From assembly GCF_014645815.1 (NCBI RefSeq), contig NZ_BMML01000027.1:1-64000 (forward strand): DNA of 64,000 nt. The letters run 5' to 3'. Under the pieces are notes generated by a model. That model was not told the origin of the DNA. It saw only the letters and a program-made list of their open reading frames with translations, and did not search any database. Of this stretch, positions 31,023 to 40,437 are shown piece after piece (position 1 is the first letter of the stretch; each line of letters starts with the position of its first letter). A program made the translations under genes and the position numbers. The stretch comes from Streptomyces fuscichromogenes (GTDB lineage Bacteria > Actinomycetota > Actinomycetes > Streptomycetales > Streptomycetaceae).

Positions 31023-32342
31023 ATGAGCACGACTCCTCCACCGCAGGCCCTGACCTCCGACGCGCACCCGGGCAGGGGTGAACGCACCGCCGAGGACGGC
31101 GCGTTCGGCTGGCTGCGCGCCCTCGGACCGCGCGGCCGGCGCGCGTTCGCCGGTGCCTTCGGCGGATACGCCCTGGATTCCTACGACTACTTCACCCTGC
31201 CGCTGAGCATGGTCGCGCTCGCGGCGTACTTCGGCCTGGACAGCGGCCAGACCGGCCTGTTCACCACCGTCACCCTGGTGGTCTCCGCGGTCGGCGGCGC
31301 CGCGGCGGGCGTGTTCGCGGACCGGGTCGGCCGGGTCCGCGCGCTGATGGTCACGGTGGTCACCTACGCGGTCTTCACGGTGGCCTGCGGCTTCGCGCCC
31401 AACTACGAGACCCTGCTGGCGTTCCGCGCGCTCCAGGGCCTTGGCTTCGGCGGCGAGTGGGCGGTCGGCGCGATCCTGGTCGCCGAGTACGCGAGCGCCC
31501 GCCACCGCGGCCGTACGCTGGGCGCGGTCCAGAGCTCCTGGGCCGTCGGCTGGGCCCTCGCCGCGATCGTGTACACGCTGGTCTTCTCGTTCGTCGGCGA
31601 CGACCTGGCCTGGCGGGTGATGTTCTGGACCGGCGCGCTGCCGGCGCTGCTCGTGGTGTGGCTGCGCCGCCGGGTGCACGACGCACCGCAGGCGGTCGCG
31701 GTGCGCGAACAGACCCCGCGGCGGGGCTCGTTCGCCGCGATCTTCCGGCCGGGTACGGCCGACGCTCCCGGGCTGCTGCGCACCACGGTCTTCGCGGGCC
31801 TGCTGTCCACGGGCGTCCAGGGCGGCTACTACACGCTGGCGACCTGGGTCCCGACGTATCTCAAGACCGAGCGCGGACTGTCGGTGGTCGGTACCGGCGG
31901 CTACCTGACCTTCCTGATCTCGGGGGCCTTCCTCGGCTACCTGACCGGCGGCTACCTCACCGACCGGCTGGGCCGGCGCCGCAACATCTGGCTGTTCGCG
32001 GTGCTTTCGGCGGTCTGTGTGCTGGCGTACGCGAACATCCCGGAGAGCGCCAACACGCTGCTCCTGGTGCTCGGTTTCCCGCTCGGCTTCTGCATGTCGG
32101 CGATCTTCAGCGGCTTCGGCTCGTACCTGAGCGAGCTGTACCCGACCGCGGTCCGCGGCACCGGGCAGGGCTTCACGTACAACGCGGGCCGCGCGGTGGG
32201 TGCGGTCTTCCCGACCCTGGTGGGCTTCCTGGCCGACAGCTGGGGCGTGGGCGGCGCGCTGGTCTTCGGCGCGGCCGGCTACGCGCTCGCGGCCCTGGCC
32301 CTGTTCGGGCTGCCGGAGACGCGCGGGAAGGAACTGGCGTGA
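31023..32342 (+). CDS. MFS transporter
   Basis: 439-aa permease of the major facilitator superfamily with 12 predicted helices. It has the MFS signature ADRVGRVRALM after helix 2, FRALQGLGFGGEWAVGA in helix 4, and TDRLGRRRNIWLF at the mid-repeat. The sugar/acid-transporter subgroup is likely. It is the first gene of the operon encoding the 5-oxoproline enzymes, so the probable cargo is 5-oxoproline, D-glutamate or a related acid (inference). ATG 31023 with GAGG upstream; the downstream gene starts inside its stop (GTGA). Confidence 0.88.
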   Translation: MSTTPPPQALTSDAHPGRGERTAEDGAFGWLRALGPRGRRAFAGAFGGYALDSYDYFTLPLSMVALAAYFGLDSGQTGLFTTVTLVVSAVGGAAAGVFADRVGRVRALMVTVVTYAVFTVACGFAPNYETLLAFRALQGLGFGGEWAVGAILVAEYASARHRGRTLGAVQSSWAVGWALAAIVYTLVFSFVGDDLAWRVMFWTGALPALLVVWLRRRVHDAPQAVAVREQTPRRGSFAAIFRPGTADAPGLLRTTVFAGLLSTGVQGGYYTLATWVPTYLKTERGLSVVGTGGYLTFLISGAFLGYLTGGYLTDRLGRRRNIWLFAVLSAVCVLAYANIPESANTLLLVLGFPLGFCMSAIFSGFGSYLSELYPTAVRGTGQGFTYNAGRAVGAVFPTLVGFLADSWGVGGALVFGAAGYALAALALFGLPETRGKELA

Positions 32343-33187
32343 ACCGTATGGAAGATCACGTTCTCACCCTGGCCGCGGCGGACCGCCCCGTCGCCCTCGT
32401 CGACGAGCACGCGCACGCATGGAGCCCGGGAAGTGCCCGGGCCCGCTTCCGGGAGGGCCTCACGGGACCCACGGCCGGGGTCGCGGCCGGTCACACGCAG
32501 GCCAACCTGATCTCGGTGCCCGCCGACTGGGCCTACGACATGCTGCTGTTCTGCCAGCGCAACCCGAAGCCCTGTCCGGTGCTCGACGTCACCGACGCCG
32601 GTGCCACGGACACCGTGCTCGCGGAGGGCGCGGACCTGCGCACCGACCTGCCGCGCTACCGGGTGTGGCGGGACGGGGAGCTGGTGGACGAGCCGACGGA
32701 CGTACGCGCGTACTGGCGGGACGACCTGGTGTCGTTCCTGCTCGGGTGCAGCTTCACGTTCGAGTGGGCGCTGGCCGGGGCCGGGGTGCCGATCCGCCAT
32801 GTCGAGCAGGGCCGGAACGTGCCCATGTACGTGACCACCCGGCAGTGCCGGCCGGCGGGACGGCTGCGGGGGCCGATGGTGGTGTCCATGCGCCCGGTGC
32901 CGCCGCAGCATCTGGCGACGGCGATCCGGGAGAGCAGTCTGCTCCCGGCGGTGCACGGCGGCCCCGTGCACTGCGGCGATCCCTCGGCGCTCGGCATCGC
33001 CGACCTCGGCCGGCCCGACTTCGGCGACCCGGTGGACGCCGCTGCGGACGACATACCGGTGTTCTGGGCCTGCGGGGTCACCCCGCAGGCGGTGGTGACG
33101 GCCTCCCGGCCGCCGTTCGCCATCACGCACGCGCCGGGCCAGATGTTCATCAGCGACGCCCGCGACGAGCAGTACCGCGTGGCCTGA
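32339..33187 (+). CDS. D-glutamate cyclase-like / putative hydro-lyase (DUF1445)
   Basis: 282-aa member of the DUF1445 family, to which mammalian D-glutamate cyclase belongs; that enzyme turns D-glutamate into 5-oxo-D-proline. Visible family motifs: HTQANLISVPADWAYDMLLF, FLLGCSFTFEWAL, GRLRGPMVVSMRPVP, FWACGVTPQ and ITHAPGQMFISD near the end. GTG start overlaps the MFS stop (GTGA), with GGAAGGA 7 nt upstream; ATG 32348 is an alternative. The neighbours PxpABC use 5-oxoproline, so a D-Glu to 5-oxoproline to L-Glu route is likely. Confidence 0.85.
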   Translation: MNRMEDHVLTLAAADRPVALVDEHAHAWSPGSARARFREGLTGPTAGVAAGHTQANLISVPADWAYDMLLFCQRNPKPCPVLDVTDAGATDTVLAEGADLRTDLPRYRVWRDGELVDEPTDVRAYWRDDLVSFLLGCSFTFEWALAGAGVPIRHVEQGRNVPMYVTTRQCRPAGRLRGPMVVSMRPVPPQHLATAIRESSLLPAVHGGPVHCGDPSALGIADLGRPDFGDPVDAAADDIPVFWACGVTPQAVVTASRPPFAITHAPGQMFISDARDEQYRVA

Positions 33188-33206
33188 CAGGAGAGACAGC
33201 GGATCC

Positions 33207-33965
33207 ATGACCTCGATCGACCTGAACGCCGACCTCGGCGAGGGCTTCGGCCGCTGGCGGCTGACCGACGACGAGCAGCTGCTCTCCGTCGTGACCAGCG
33301 CCAATGTGGCCTGCGGCTTCCACGCGGGGGACGCGTCCACGATGCGGCGGGTGTGCGGGCTGGCGGCCGAGCGCGGGGTGACGATCGGCGCCCAGGTGTC
33401 CTACCGGGACCTGGCGGGATTCGGGCGGCGCGCCATGGACGTGCCGCCCGCCGAGCTGGCGGCCGAGGTGGCCTACCAGATCGGTGCCCTTGAGGTCTTC
33501 GCCCGTGCGGCCGGCGCGCGCGTGGCGTACGTGAAGCCGCACGGCGCGCTCTACAACCGGGTCGTGCACGACGAGGAGCAGGCCGCCGCGGTGGTCGACG
33601 GCGTGCTCCTCGCGGACGCCGCGCTGCCCGTGCTGGGGCTGCCCGGCTCCCGGCTGCTGGCGCGGGCGGAGCAGGCGGGGCTGCCGGCCGTCACGGAGGC
33701 GTTCGCGGACCGCGCGTACACCGACGAGGGGACACTGGTCCCGCGCGGGCGCGAGGGCGCGGTGGTGAGCGACCCGGAGACGGTCGTGGAGCGCTCGGTG
33801 GAACTGGCGCGCTCCGGCGCGGTCACTTCGCACTCCGGCGCGCGTATCGCCGTGCGCGCCCGCTCGCTCTGTCTGCACGGCGACACCCCGGGCGCCGTGG
33901 AGCTGGCGCGGCAGGTGCGTGCGCGGCTCGCGGCGGCGGGCGTGACCGTGGCGGCCTTCGCGTGA
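33207..33965 (+). CDS. pxpA: 5-oxoprolinase subunit A (LamB/YcsF family)
   Basis: 252-aa PxpA, part of the ATP-dependent PxpABC enzyme that opens 5-oxoproline to glutamate. Family motifs: DLNADLGEGFGRW at the start, ANVACGFHAGDASTM, GAQVSYRDLAGFGRR, AYVKPHGALYN and LCLHGDTPGAVELA. GGAGAG lies about 11 nt before the ATG. The stop overlaps the pxpB start as GTGA. It lies 19 bp downstream of the cyclase-like gene in the same operon. Confidence 0.95.
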   Translation: MTSIDLNADLGEGFGRWRLTDDEQLLSVVTSANVACGFHAGDASTMRRVCGLAAERGVTIGAQVSYRDLAGFGRRAMDVPPAELAAEVAYQIGALEVFARAAGARVAYVKPHGALYNRVVHDEEQAAAVVDGVLLADAALPVLGLPGSRLLARAEQAGLPAVTEAFADRAYTDEGTLVPRGREGAVVSDPETVVERSVELARSGAVTSHSGARIAVRARSLCLHGDTPGAVELARQVRARLAAAGVTVAAFA

Positions 33966-34615
33966 GGGGGACCGTGCCGACCGCGGCCATCACGCCCCTG
34001 ACCGTTCACCCGGTCGGCGACGACGCCCTCCTCGTGGAGGTCGGCTCCGGCGCGGAGGCCCAGGCCCTGCACGCCGAGTTGCTGCGCCGCCGCGCGGAGG
34101 GCTCACTGACGGTCCGTGAGATCGTGCCCGCCGCCCGCACGGTCCTGCTCGACGGTCTCGACGACCCGGCCCGCCGGGCCACCGAGCTGGCCGCCGCCGT
34201 GCTCCCGCCCGCTCCCCCGGGCACGCGTGCGGCGATCGAGCTGCCCGTGCGCTACGACGGCCCGGACCTCGCCGAGGTCGCCGTCCACTGGCGGGTGACC
34301 GAGCGGGAGGTGGCCCGCATCCACGCGGAGACCGAATTCACGGTCGCCTTCTGCGGCTTCGCGCCCGGCTTCGGCTACCTCACCGGGCTCCCGGCCCGCT
34401 ACGACGTACCCCGGCGGGCCACCCCGCGTACCGTGGTGCCCGCGGGCGCGGTGGCGCTGGCCGGGCCGTACACCGGTGTGTACCCGCGTTCCTCGCCGGG
34501 CGGCTGGCAGCTGATCGGGACCACGGAGGCGGTGTTGTGGGACCACACGCGCGTGCCGGCCGCGCTGCTGGCGCCGGGGACACGCGTACGGTTCGTACCG
34601 GTGGCGGAGGCATGA
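33962..34615 (+). CDS. pxpB: 5-oxoprolinase subunit B (KipI/AHS1 family)
   Basis: 217-aa PxpB, the kinase-like subunit that forms a complex with PxpC. Motifs: GDDALLVEVG near the N-terminus, FCGFAPGFGYLTGLP, AVALAGPYTGVYPRSSPGGW and LIGTT. GTG 33962 overlaps the pxpA stop; GTG 33974 is a possible alternative start. The stop TGA overlaps the pxpC ATG. Biochemistry is known from Bacillus and E. coli PxpABC; in Bacillus the homologue KipI also inhibits a kinase. Confidence 0.93.
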   Translation: MRGTVPTAAITPLTVHPVGDDALLVEVGSGAEAQALHAELLRRRAEGSLTVREIVPAARTVLLDGLDDPARRATELAAAVLPPAPPGTRAAIELPVRYDGPDLAEVAVHWRVTEREVARIHAETEFTVAFCGFAPGFGYLTGLPARYDVPRRATPRTVVPAGAVALAGPYTGVYPRSSPGGWQLIGTTEAVLWDHTRVPAALLAPGTRVRFVPVAEA

Positions 34616-35481
34616 CCGACCGCGCGCTCGTCGTCGTACGGGCCGGTGCGCTGACCACCGTGCAGGACCGGGGGCGGCCCGGGTACGCGCATCTGGGGGT
34701 GCCCCGCTCCGGGGCGCTGGACGCGCCCGCCGCGGCGCTCGTCAACCGGCTGGCCGGCAACGGACCGGACGCGGCCGTCCTGGAGACCACGCTCGACGGG
34801 TGTGCGGTGCGGCCCCGTTCGGCCGTCGTGGTGGCGGTCGGCGGTGCGCCGTGCCCCGTCGCGGTGGGCGGGCGTCCGGCGCCCTGGGGCGCGCCCGTCG
34901 CGGTGCCGGCCGGGGAACTGCTGGAGGTCGGCTCGGCCCGGTCCGGCGTACGGAGTTATGTGGCCGTCTCCGGCGGGATCGCCGTCGAGCCGGTGCTGGG
35001 CAGCCGGGCCACGGATCTGCTCTCGGGGCTCGGTCCCGCTCCGCTGGCGGCCGGCACGGTACTGCCGCTGGGCACACCGGTGGGCCCGCACGCGCGCGTG
35101 GACGTCGTGCCGCAGCCGTCCCCGCCGGCCGAACTCGTGCTGCGGGTGACGCTCGGCCCGCGGGCCGACTGGTTCACGCCCGCGGCCGTGCGGGCGTTCA
35201 CCTCGCGCGCGTACCGCGTGTCGTCGGCGAGCAACCGCATCGGGCTGCGCACGGAAGGGCCCGCCCTGGAGCGGGCCCTTCCCGGTGAACTCGCCAGCGA
35301 GGGCATGGTCCTCGGCGCCGTGCAGGTTCCGCCGGACGGCCGTCCGGTGGTGTTCCTGGCCGACCATCCGACCACCGGGGGCTATCCGGTGATCGCTGTG
35401 GTCCGCGCCGCCGACCTCCCGGCGGCGGCCCAGGCGGTCCCGGGCATCCCGGTCCGCTTCGTGGCCGTACGCCGTCGCTGA
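34612..35481 (+). CDS. pxpC: 5-oxoprolinase subunit C (KipA/AHS2 family)
   Basis: 289-aa PxpC, partner of PxpB in ATP-dependent 5-oxoproline cleavage. Motifs: TVQDRGRPGYAHLGVPRSGA, RSYVAVSGGIAV, SSASNRIGLRTEG and VFLADHPTTGGYPVIAVV. ATG overlaps the pxpB stop (ATGA). It is the last gene of the GntR-controlled operon. A 60-bp tandem repeat lies directly downstream, with no clear terminator hairpin. Confidence 0.94.
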   Translation: MTDRALVVVRAGALTTVQDRGRPGYAHLGVPRSGALDAPAAALVNRLAGNGPDAAVLETTLDGCAVRPRSAVVVAVGGAPCPVAVGGRPAPWGAPVAVPAGELLEVGSARSGVRSYVAVSGGIAVEPVLGSRATDLLSGLGPAPLAAGTVLPLGTPVGPHARVDVVPQPSPPAELVLRVTLGPRADWFTPAAVRAFTSRAYRVSSASNRIGLRTEGPALERALPGELASEGMVLGAVQVPPDGRPVVFLADHPTTGGYPVIAVVRAADLPAAAQAVPGIPVRFVAVRRR

Positions 35482-35486
35482 ACCAC

Positions 35487-35546
35487 CCGCCGGCCCCCGA
35501 ACCGCCGGCCCCCGAACCCGCGGTCACCGAACCCGCGGTCACCGAA
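35487..35546. repeat. Four tandem 15-bp units in two variants
   Basis: CCGCCGGCCCCCGAA occurs twice (35487-35501, 35502-35516) and is followed by CCCGCGGTCACCGAA twice (35517-35531, 35532-35546). The array lies in the 96-bp gap between the convergent pxpC and GDSL genes. All four units end CCGAA, so one ancestral unit probably diverged and duplicated again. The length of 5 codons per unit hints at a former coding tail. Confidence 0.8.
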
Positions 35547-35577
35547 CCGTCGTCGCCGGCCTGCCGTCGCCGCCCGA

Positions 35578-36429
35578 TCACGCGGCGTCGGCGGGCCGCT
35601 CCGGCGGCTGGAGGGCGGCCAGCGCGGCGGAGACCGCGGCGGACGCGCTCAGGTCCAGCCGGGCGCTGGTGCCCCTGCGGCGGTGCCGCATCTCGTCGAC
35701 GGCCAGCCGCAGCAGCTGGGGCAGCAGGTCGCGGCAGCGCCTGATCACCCAGGCGGTGCCGGCGGTGGCCAGCCAGACGAGACTCGCCTGCTTCGTCGGC
35801 GGCGGGAACTCGGGCTCGGGGGACGGCGCCCTCCCCGTCGCCATGCCCAGCGGGGCCAGCAGGGCGTGGAAGCGGACGGCGAGCTGCCGGTGCCCGCGTT
35901 CGCCCGGGTGCAGCCGGTCCGCGCTCCACATCGCGCGGTCGGCGAGCCAGGCGCCCTCCGCCGCGTGCAGGTGGACGGCCCCGTACCGCTCGGACAGGGC
36001 GTGCACCACCATGTTGACCGCACGCCCCCGGCGGGCCAGCGGACGGGCCAGCGCGCCCGGGAGTCCCCACATCGCACCGGGGTCCGGCAGGCACGCCGTG
36101 AGCAGTGTCGCGCCCTGCGCGGTCAGGGCCGCGTAGACCTCGTCGAGCCGTTCGGCCACCGCCTGGATGTCGAAGGTGCAGCGCAGGGTGTCGTTGACGC
36201 CTATGACGACGGCGACGATGTCGGGGCGCAGCTCCAGCGCGGCCGGGGTCTGGCGCTCCAGCACGTCCCGGGTCTGCGCCCCGCTGACCGCGAGGTTGGT
36301 GAACTCCACGTCCCTGGCGCCGAGTCCGCCGGCCAGCAGCGCGGCCCAGCCGCGCCACCCGTCGCCGGCGGGATCGCCCACGCCTTCGGTGAGCGAGTCC
36401 CCGAGCGCCACGAAGCGAACCGTTCTCAT
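35578..36429 (-). CDS. SGNH/GDSL-type esterase
   Basis: 283-aa hydrolase of the SGNH fold. Block I VALGDSLTEGVGDP (nucleophile Ser12), block II-type Gly in TNLAVSGAQT, block III VVIGVNDTLR (the Asn) and block V DRLHPGERGH (Asp and His). No signal peptide, so probably cytoplasmic. Start overlaps the stop of the upstream glycosyltransferase (ATGA), making it the last gene of a three-gene operon with two GT4 enzymes. It may deacylate a glycolipid made by them (inference). Confidence 0.88.
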   Translation of the reverse strand: MRTVRFVALGDSLTEGVGDPAGDGWRGWAALLAGGLGARDVEFTNLAVSGAQTRDVLERQTPAALELRPDIVAVVIGVNDTLRCTFDIQAVAERLDEVYAALTAQGATLLTACLPDPGAMWGLPGALARPLARRGRAVNMVVHALSERYGAVHLHAAEGAWLADRAMWSADRLHPGERGHRQLAVRFHALLAPLGMATGRAPSPEPEFPPPTKQASLVWLATAGTAWVIRRCRDLLPQLLRLAVDEMRHRRRGTSARLDLSASAAVSAALAALQPPERPADAA

Positions 36430-37649
36430 GCCACGCCCTCCGGCACGACACGACGGACCGGTGCCGTCGTTCCGCTCTCGTCACGACGGCACAGCACCGG
36501 CGCGTCGTGCGCGGCGAGGAACGCCTCCACGGCCGTCCCCCAGCCGAAGCACTCCGCACGCGCGCGTGCCGTTTCCCGGCGTTCGGCACCGGGTCGCGCC
36601 AGGAGCGTCTCCACGGCGTCGGCGAACGCCTCCCCGCGGTCGGCCGCGGTGGACCCGGCGGACCCGATCACCTCGGGCAGCGCGGAGGAGGCGCTGGCGA
36701 CCACGGGCGTCCCGCAGGCCATGGCCTCCAGGGCGGCGAGCCCGAAGGTCTCCGCGGGTCCCGGCGCCAGGGCGACGTCGGCCGACGCCTGCAACGCGCC
36801 CAGGGTGTCCCGGTCGGAGACGTGCCCGAGGAAGGTCACCGGCAGCCGGCGCTCGCGCGCCCGCTGTTCCAGCCGCGCCCGCAGCGGCCCGTCACCGGCG
36901 ACGACCAGGATCACCCGGCGCCCGCGCCGTACCAGCGCCTCCACGGCGTCGACGGCGGTGCCGGGCCGCTTCTCCACGGACAGCCGCGAGCACATGACGA
37001 GCAGCGCCTCGTCCTCGCGCGCGTACCGGGCCCGCAGGTCGGGGTCGCGCAGCGAGGGGTGGCGGCCGACGAGGTCGACGCCGAGGGGCGCGCGTACGAC
37101 GTTGCGCGCGCCGATCCGGACGAACTCGCGTTCGGCGAACTCGGTGGTGCACACCACGCGCGCGTACGTGTGCGCGGTTCGGATGTTGAGCGCGTCGGCG
37201 GTGCGCCGGGACATGTTCTCGGACATGCCCCAGGTGCGCAGGACCCCGTCGGCGGTCTCGTGGGAGACCATCACGGCGGGGATCCGGGCCCGCCGGGCCC
37301 AGCGGCCGGTCCAGCGCAGGGTGGTGCGGTCGGACACCTCCAGGCGGTCCGGGGCGAGGTGCTCCAGGAGGTTCTGCACCCGCTTCCGGTCGACGAGGAC
37401 GCGATAGCCGCCGGTGCCGGGCAGCAGCGGGCCGGGCAGCGTGATGACCCGGCCCTGCTCCTCGACCCGGTCCGAGTAGCGCTCGCCGGGCACGATCAGG
37501 ATCGGTTCGTGCCCGGCCGCCACGAAGCCCGTGCCGAGCTCGCGCAGGGCGGTGCGCAGACCTCCGGAGGCGGGGGCGACGAAGTTGGCCAGCCGGACGA
37601 TGCGCAGGGGCCCCGGAGAGTGCAGGGGTCCCGGGGAAGTGCCGCTCAT
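36426..37649 (-). CDS. Glycosyltransferase family 4
   Basis: 407-aa GT-B enzyme. N-terminal acceptor domain begins VRLANFVAPASGGLRTAL; C-terminal donor domain has VMCSRLSVEKRPGTAVDA and the E-x7-E motif ETFGLAALEAMACGTPVV. The family includes PimB and related mannosyltransferases of actinobacteria that glycosylate lipid carriers at the membrane. It overlaps genes on both sides by 4 nt. Acceptor and sugar are not certain. Confidence 0.87.
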   Translation of the reverse strand: MSGTSPGPLHSPGPLRIVRLANFVAPASGGLRTALRELGTGFVAAGHEPILIVPGERYSDRVEEQGRVITLPGPLLPGTGGYRVLVDRKRVQNLLEHLAPDRLEVSDRTTLRWTGRWARRARIPAVMVSHETADGVLRTWGMSENMSRRTADALNIRTAHTYARVVCTTEFAEREFVRIGARNVVRAPLGVDLVGRHPSLRDPDLRARYAREDEALLVMCSRLSVEKRPGTAVDAVEALVRRGRRVILVVAGDGPLRARLEQRARERRLPVTFLGHVSDRDTLGALQASADVALAPGPAETFGLAALEAMACGTPVVASASSALPEVIGSAGSTAADRGEAFADAVETLLARPGAERRETARARAECFGWGTAVEAFLAAHDAPVLCRRDESGTTAPVRRVVPEGVA

Positions 37650-38776
37650 GCCGCCACCACCGGCCGGCGCGCCGCGAGCACGTCCTCGTAGTGGCCGATC
37701 AGCTGGTCGCCGACCGCGGCCCAGGTGCGGCCCTCGACGGTGGTGCGCGCGGCCAGCCCGAAGGCGGCCCGCATCCCGCCGTCGGCGACGAGGGAGGCCA
37801 CGGCCGCCCGCACGGCACCGGCGTCGCGCGGCGGGACCAGGAACCCGGTGCGGCCGTGGTCGACCAGGTCGATCGGACCGCCGGCGGCGGGCGCCACGAC
37901 CGGGACACCGCTGGCCATGGCCTCCTGGACGGTCTGGCAGAACGTCTCGAAGGGGCCGGTGTGGGCGAAGACGTCGAACGAGGCGAAGATCCGGGCGAGG
38001 TCGTGGCCGGTGCGGCGGCCGAGGAAGACCGCGCCGGGCAGCGCCTCGGTGAGGTGGGCGTGCGCGGGCCCGTCGCCGACGACGACGACCTTCACGCCTT
38101 CCAGGCCGCAGACCCCGGCGAGGAGTTCGACCTGCTTCTCGGGCGCGAGGCGGCCGACGTAGCCGACGATGACCTCGCCGTTCGGGGCGATCTCGCGGCG
38201 CAGGGCCTCGTCACGGAACTCGGGGCGGAAGCGGACGGTGTCCACGCCGCGCTGCCACAGCTGGATCCGGGGGACTCCGTGCGCCTCCAGATCGCCGATC
38301 GAGGCGGTGGACGGGGCCAGGGTGCGGTCGGCGGCGCCGTGGACGGAGCGGATCCGCCGCCAGGCGGCCGCCTCGCCGGCACCCACGTAGGTACGGGCAT
38401 ATCCGGCCAGGTCGGTCTGGTAGACGGCCACGGCGGGGATGCCGAGCCGGGCGGCGGCGGCCATGCCGCGGACGCCGAGGATGAAGGGGCTGGCCAGGTG
38501 CACCACGTCGGGTCGGTGCTCGATCAGCGCGGCGGCGAGCTTGCGGCTGGGGAGCGCCACGCGGACCTGGGGATAGCCCGGGAGCGGAAGGGAGGGGACG
38601 TGGACGACAGGGCAGGGCGCGGCGGACGCGTCGAGCCTGTTTCCGGGAGCGGGGGCCGGTGCGACGACGAGGGGAGCGTGACCGCGGTCGACGAGGTGTC
38701 GGGCGGTCTGGAGCGCGCAGTGGGCCACGCCGTTCACATCGGGGGGAAAGGATTCGGTCACGATGACGACACGCAT
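37646..38776 (-). CDS. GT4 glycosyltransferase, MgtA-like
   Basis: 376-aa GT-B glycosyltransferase. N-terminus MRVVIVTESFPPDVNGVAHC with acceptor-site VHLASPFILG; donor domain IVGYVGRLAPEKQVELLAG and the E-x7-E motif FETFCQTVQEAMASGVPVV. It resembles GDP-mannose-dependent alpha-mannosyltransferases such as mycobacterial MgtA, which mannosylate diacylglycerol-based lipids. First gene of the operon; the promoter should lie upstream of 38776, in the region just right of the gene. The exact acceptor is unproven. Confidence 0.86.
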   Translation of the reverse strand: MRVVIVTESFPPDVNGVAHCALQTARHLVDRGHAPLVVAPAPAPGNRLDASAAPCPVVHVPSLPLPGYPQVRVALPSRKLAAALIEHRPDVVHLASPFILGVRGMAAAARLGIPAVAVYQTDLAGYARTYVGAGEAAAWRRIRSVHGAADRTLAPSTASIGDLEAHGVPRIQLWQRGVDTVRFRPEFRDEALRREIAPNGEVIVGYVGRLAPEKQVELLAGVCGLEGVKVVVVGDGPAHAHLTEALPGAVFLGRRTGHDLARIFASFDVFAHTGPFETFCQTVQEAMASGVPVVAPAAGGPIDLVDHGRTGFLVPPRDAGAVRAAVASLVADGGMRAAFGLAARTTVEGRTWAAVGDQLIGHYEDVLAARRPVVAA

Positions 38777-39021
38777 ACCGGTGTTGTCGCCGCGCTGGAC
38801 GTGGCCGCGTCAAAGTGGATCTTTCCGACGGTTAAACGTCCCATGAGCGTTGCCCCGCACACCCGAGCGGGCCAGTCCGCGTCCATGTCCGGCCGCCTCG
38901 CCGGTCACCGGACGTTCACCCGGCGGGTGGTCCTGCGGGTGTGGAACGTGTGCGGGATCCCCCGTGGTTCCCGTGGTGGAGCAGTTGTCCGCGGCGGTGG
39001 TCCGGCCGCGGTGCCGGGTCA

Positions 39022-40437
39022 CATGGCGGCGGTGTCCGGTCCGATGCGGCTGCGTACGGCCGTCTGGACCTCCGCCTCCTCCGCGGGGTCGGCGGCGAGC
39101 CGGCGGAGCTGTTCGACGACCCGGGCGTCACCGGTCTCGGCGTGCCGGGCGGCGAGTTCGCGGGTGGTCTCCTCGCAGTCCCACAGGCATTCGACGGCGA
39201 AGCCGGTGGCGAAGGAGGGGTCGGTGGCGGCCAGGGCGCGGGCGGCGCGGCCTCGCAGGTGGGACGAGGCGGTCTCGCGGTAGACGTGGCGCAGGACGGG
39301 CGCGGCGCAGACGATGCCGAGGCGTCCGGTGCCGTCGACCAGGGTCCACAGCGTCGGCGCGTCGGGGCCTTCGCCGCGTACGGCCTCCCGGAGCGCGGCG
39401 AGGACCAGTTCGCTGTCGTTGGTCCCGCCCCGGCAGGCCAGCATCCGGCCGGCGGCGGCGCCGAGGGCGTCGGGCCGGCGGGCCCAGCCGCGGGCGCGGT
39501 CGACCGCGGCGATACTGCGCATGCGTTCGAAGGCGTCGACGGCCGCCTCCACGACGGTGGACGTGCCGTCGGCCACCGCGGCCTCGATCAGGTTCAGCGC
39601 GTCGGCGTCGTTGCTGTCGGCGAGGTAGCGCAGGGCGGTGCAGCGGGCTCCGTCGGTGCCGTCCTTGGCGGCCTGGAGAATCTCCGGCCGGTCCTCGGGT
39701 CCGGCGACGGCGACCAGGCAGCGGGCGGCCGGCACGTGGAGGGCCGCGCCCCGCTCGACGCCCTGCTGGGCCCATTCGAAGACGGCCCGCACGCTCCACC
39801 CCGGACGGGGCCCGGTAGGTCGCATCTGGCGCTGCCAGCGGTCGAAGCAGCCGGTCTCCTGAGCGGCACGCACGCGCGTGGCGATCGATTCGCGGGGATC
39901 CTCGGCCCACAGCCGCCAGGGCCGTGGCTCGAACGCGTCCCGTACGGCGGCGGCCAGTTCGGCCTCGCCCTCGGCATCCGTGGTGAAGCGCGCCAGCACC
40001 GGGGCGGCGAGTGCGCGCAGGCCCGCGTCGTCGTCGCGCAGCGCCAGTTCGTCCAGGGCCCAGGCCCAGTTCGAACCGGTCGAGGCGTACCTGCGCAGCA
40101 GGTCGAGCGCGTCCCGTCGGCCGTACGAGGCGAGGTGCCCGAGCACGGCCAGCGCGAGGCCGGTGCGGGACTCCTCGTCGTCCAGGACGTCCTCGGGGTC
40201 GAAGAGGTGCGCCTCGATGGCGTCCAGCTCGCCGTGCAGGTCGAGATAGAGCCGGGCGTAGTACAAGGAGCGGTTCTCCACCTGCCAGTCGTGGCGGGGG
40301 TCGTGGAGCACACAGTGGTTCAGCGCCGCGAGCGCTTCGGCGCGCGGGGCGGTGAGCGCGTGCAGCGTGCCGTCGCCACGGCCCCGCTGAAGCAGGCCGA
40401 GCAGCGTACCGCTGGGCGCTATGACCGGATCGAACAT
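39022..40437 (-). CDS. HEAT-repeat protein, unknown function
   Basis: 471-aa soluble protein made of short helical repeats with the HEAT/PBS-lyase character (for example RCTALRYLADSNDADALNLI, VVEAAVDAFERMRS and RGRAARALAATDPS). N-terminal third also helical (AALNHCVLHDPRHD). Probably a protein-binding scaffold. ATG 40437 (MFDPVIAPSGT) has GAGG about 10 nt upstream; the 5-codon longer GTG start does not. It stands alone between the glycosyltransferase operon and an ankyrin-repeat gene; a shared scaffold role with the latter is speculation. Confidence 0.8.
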
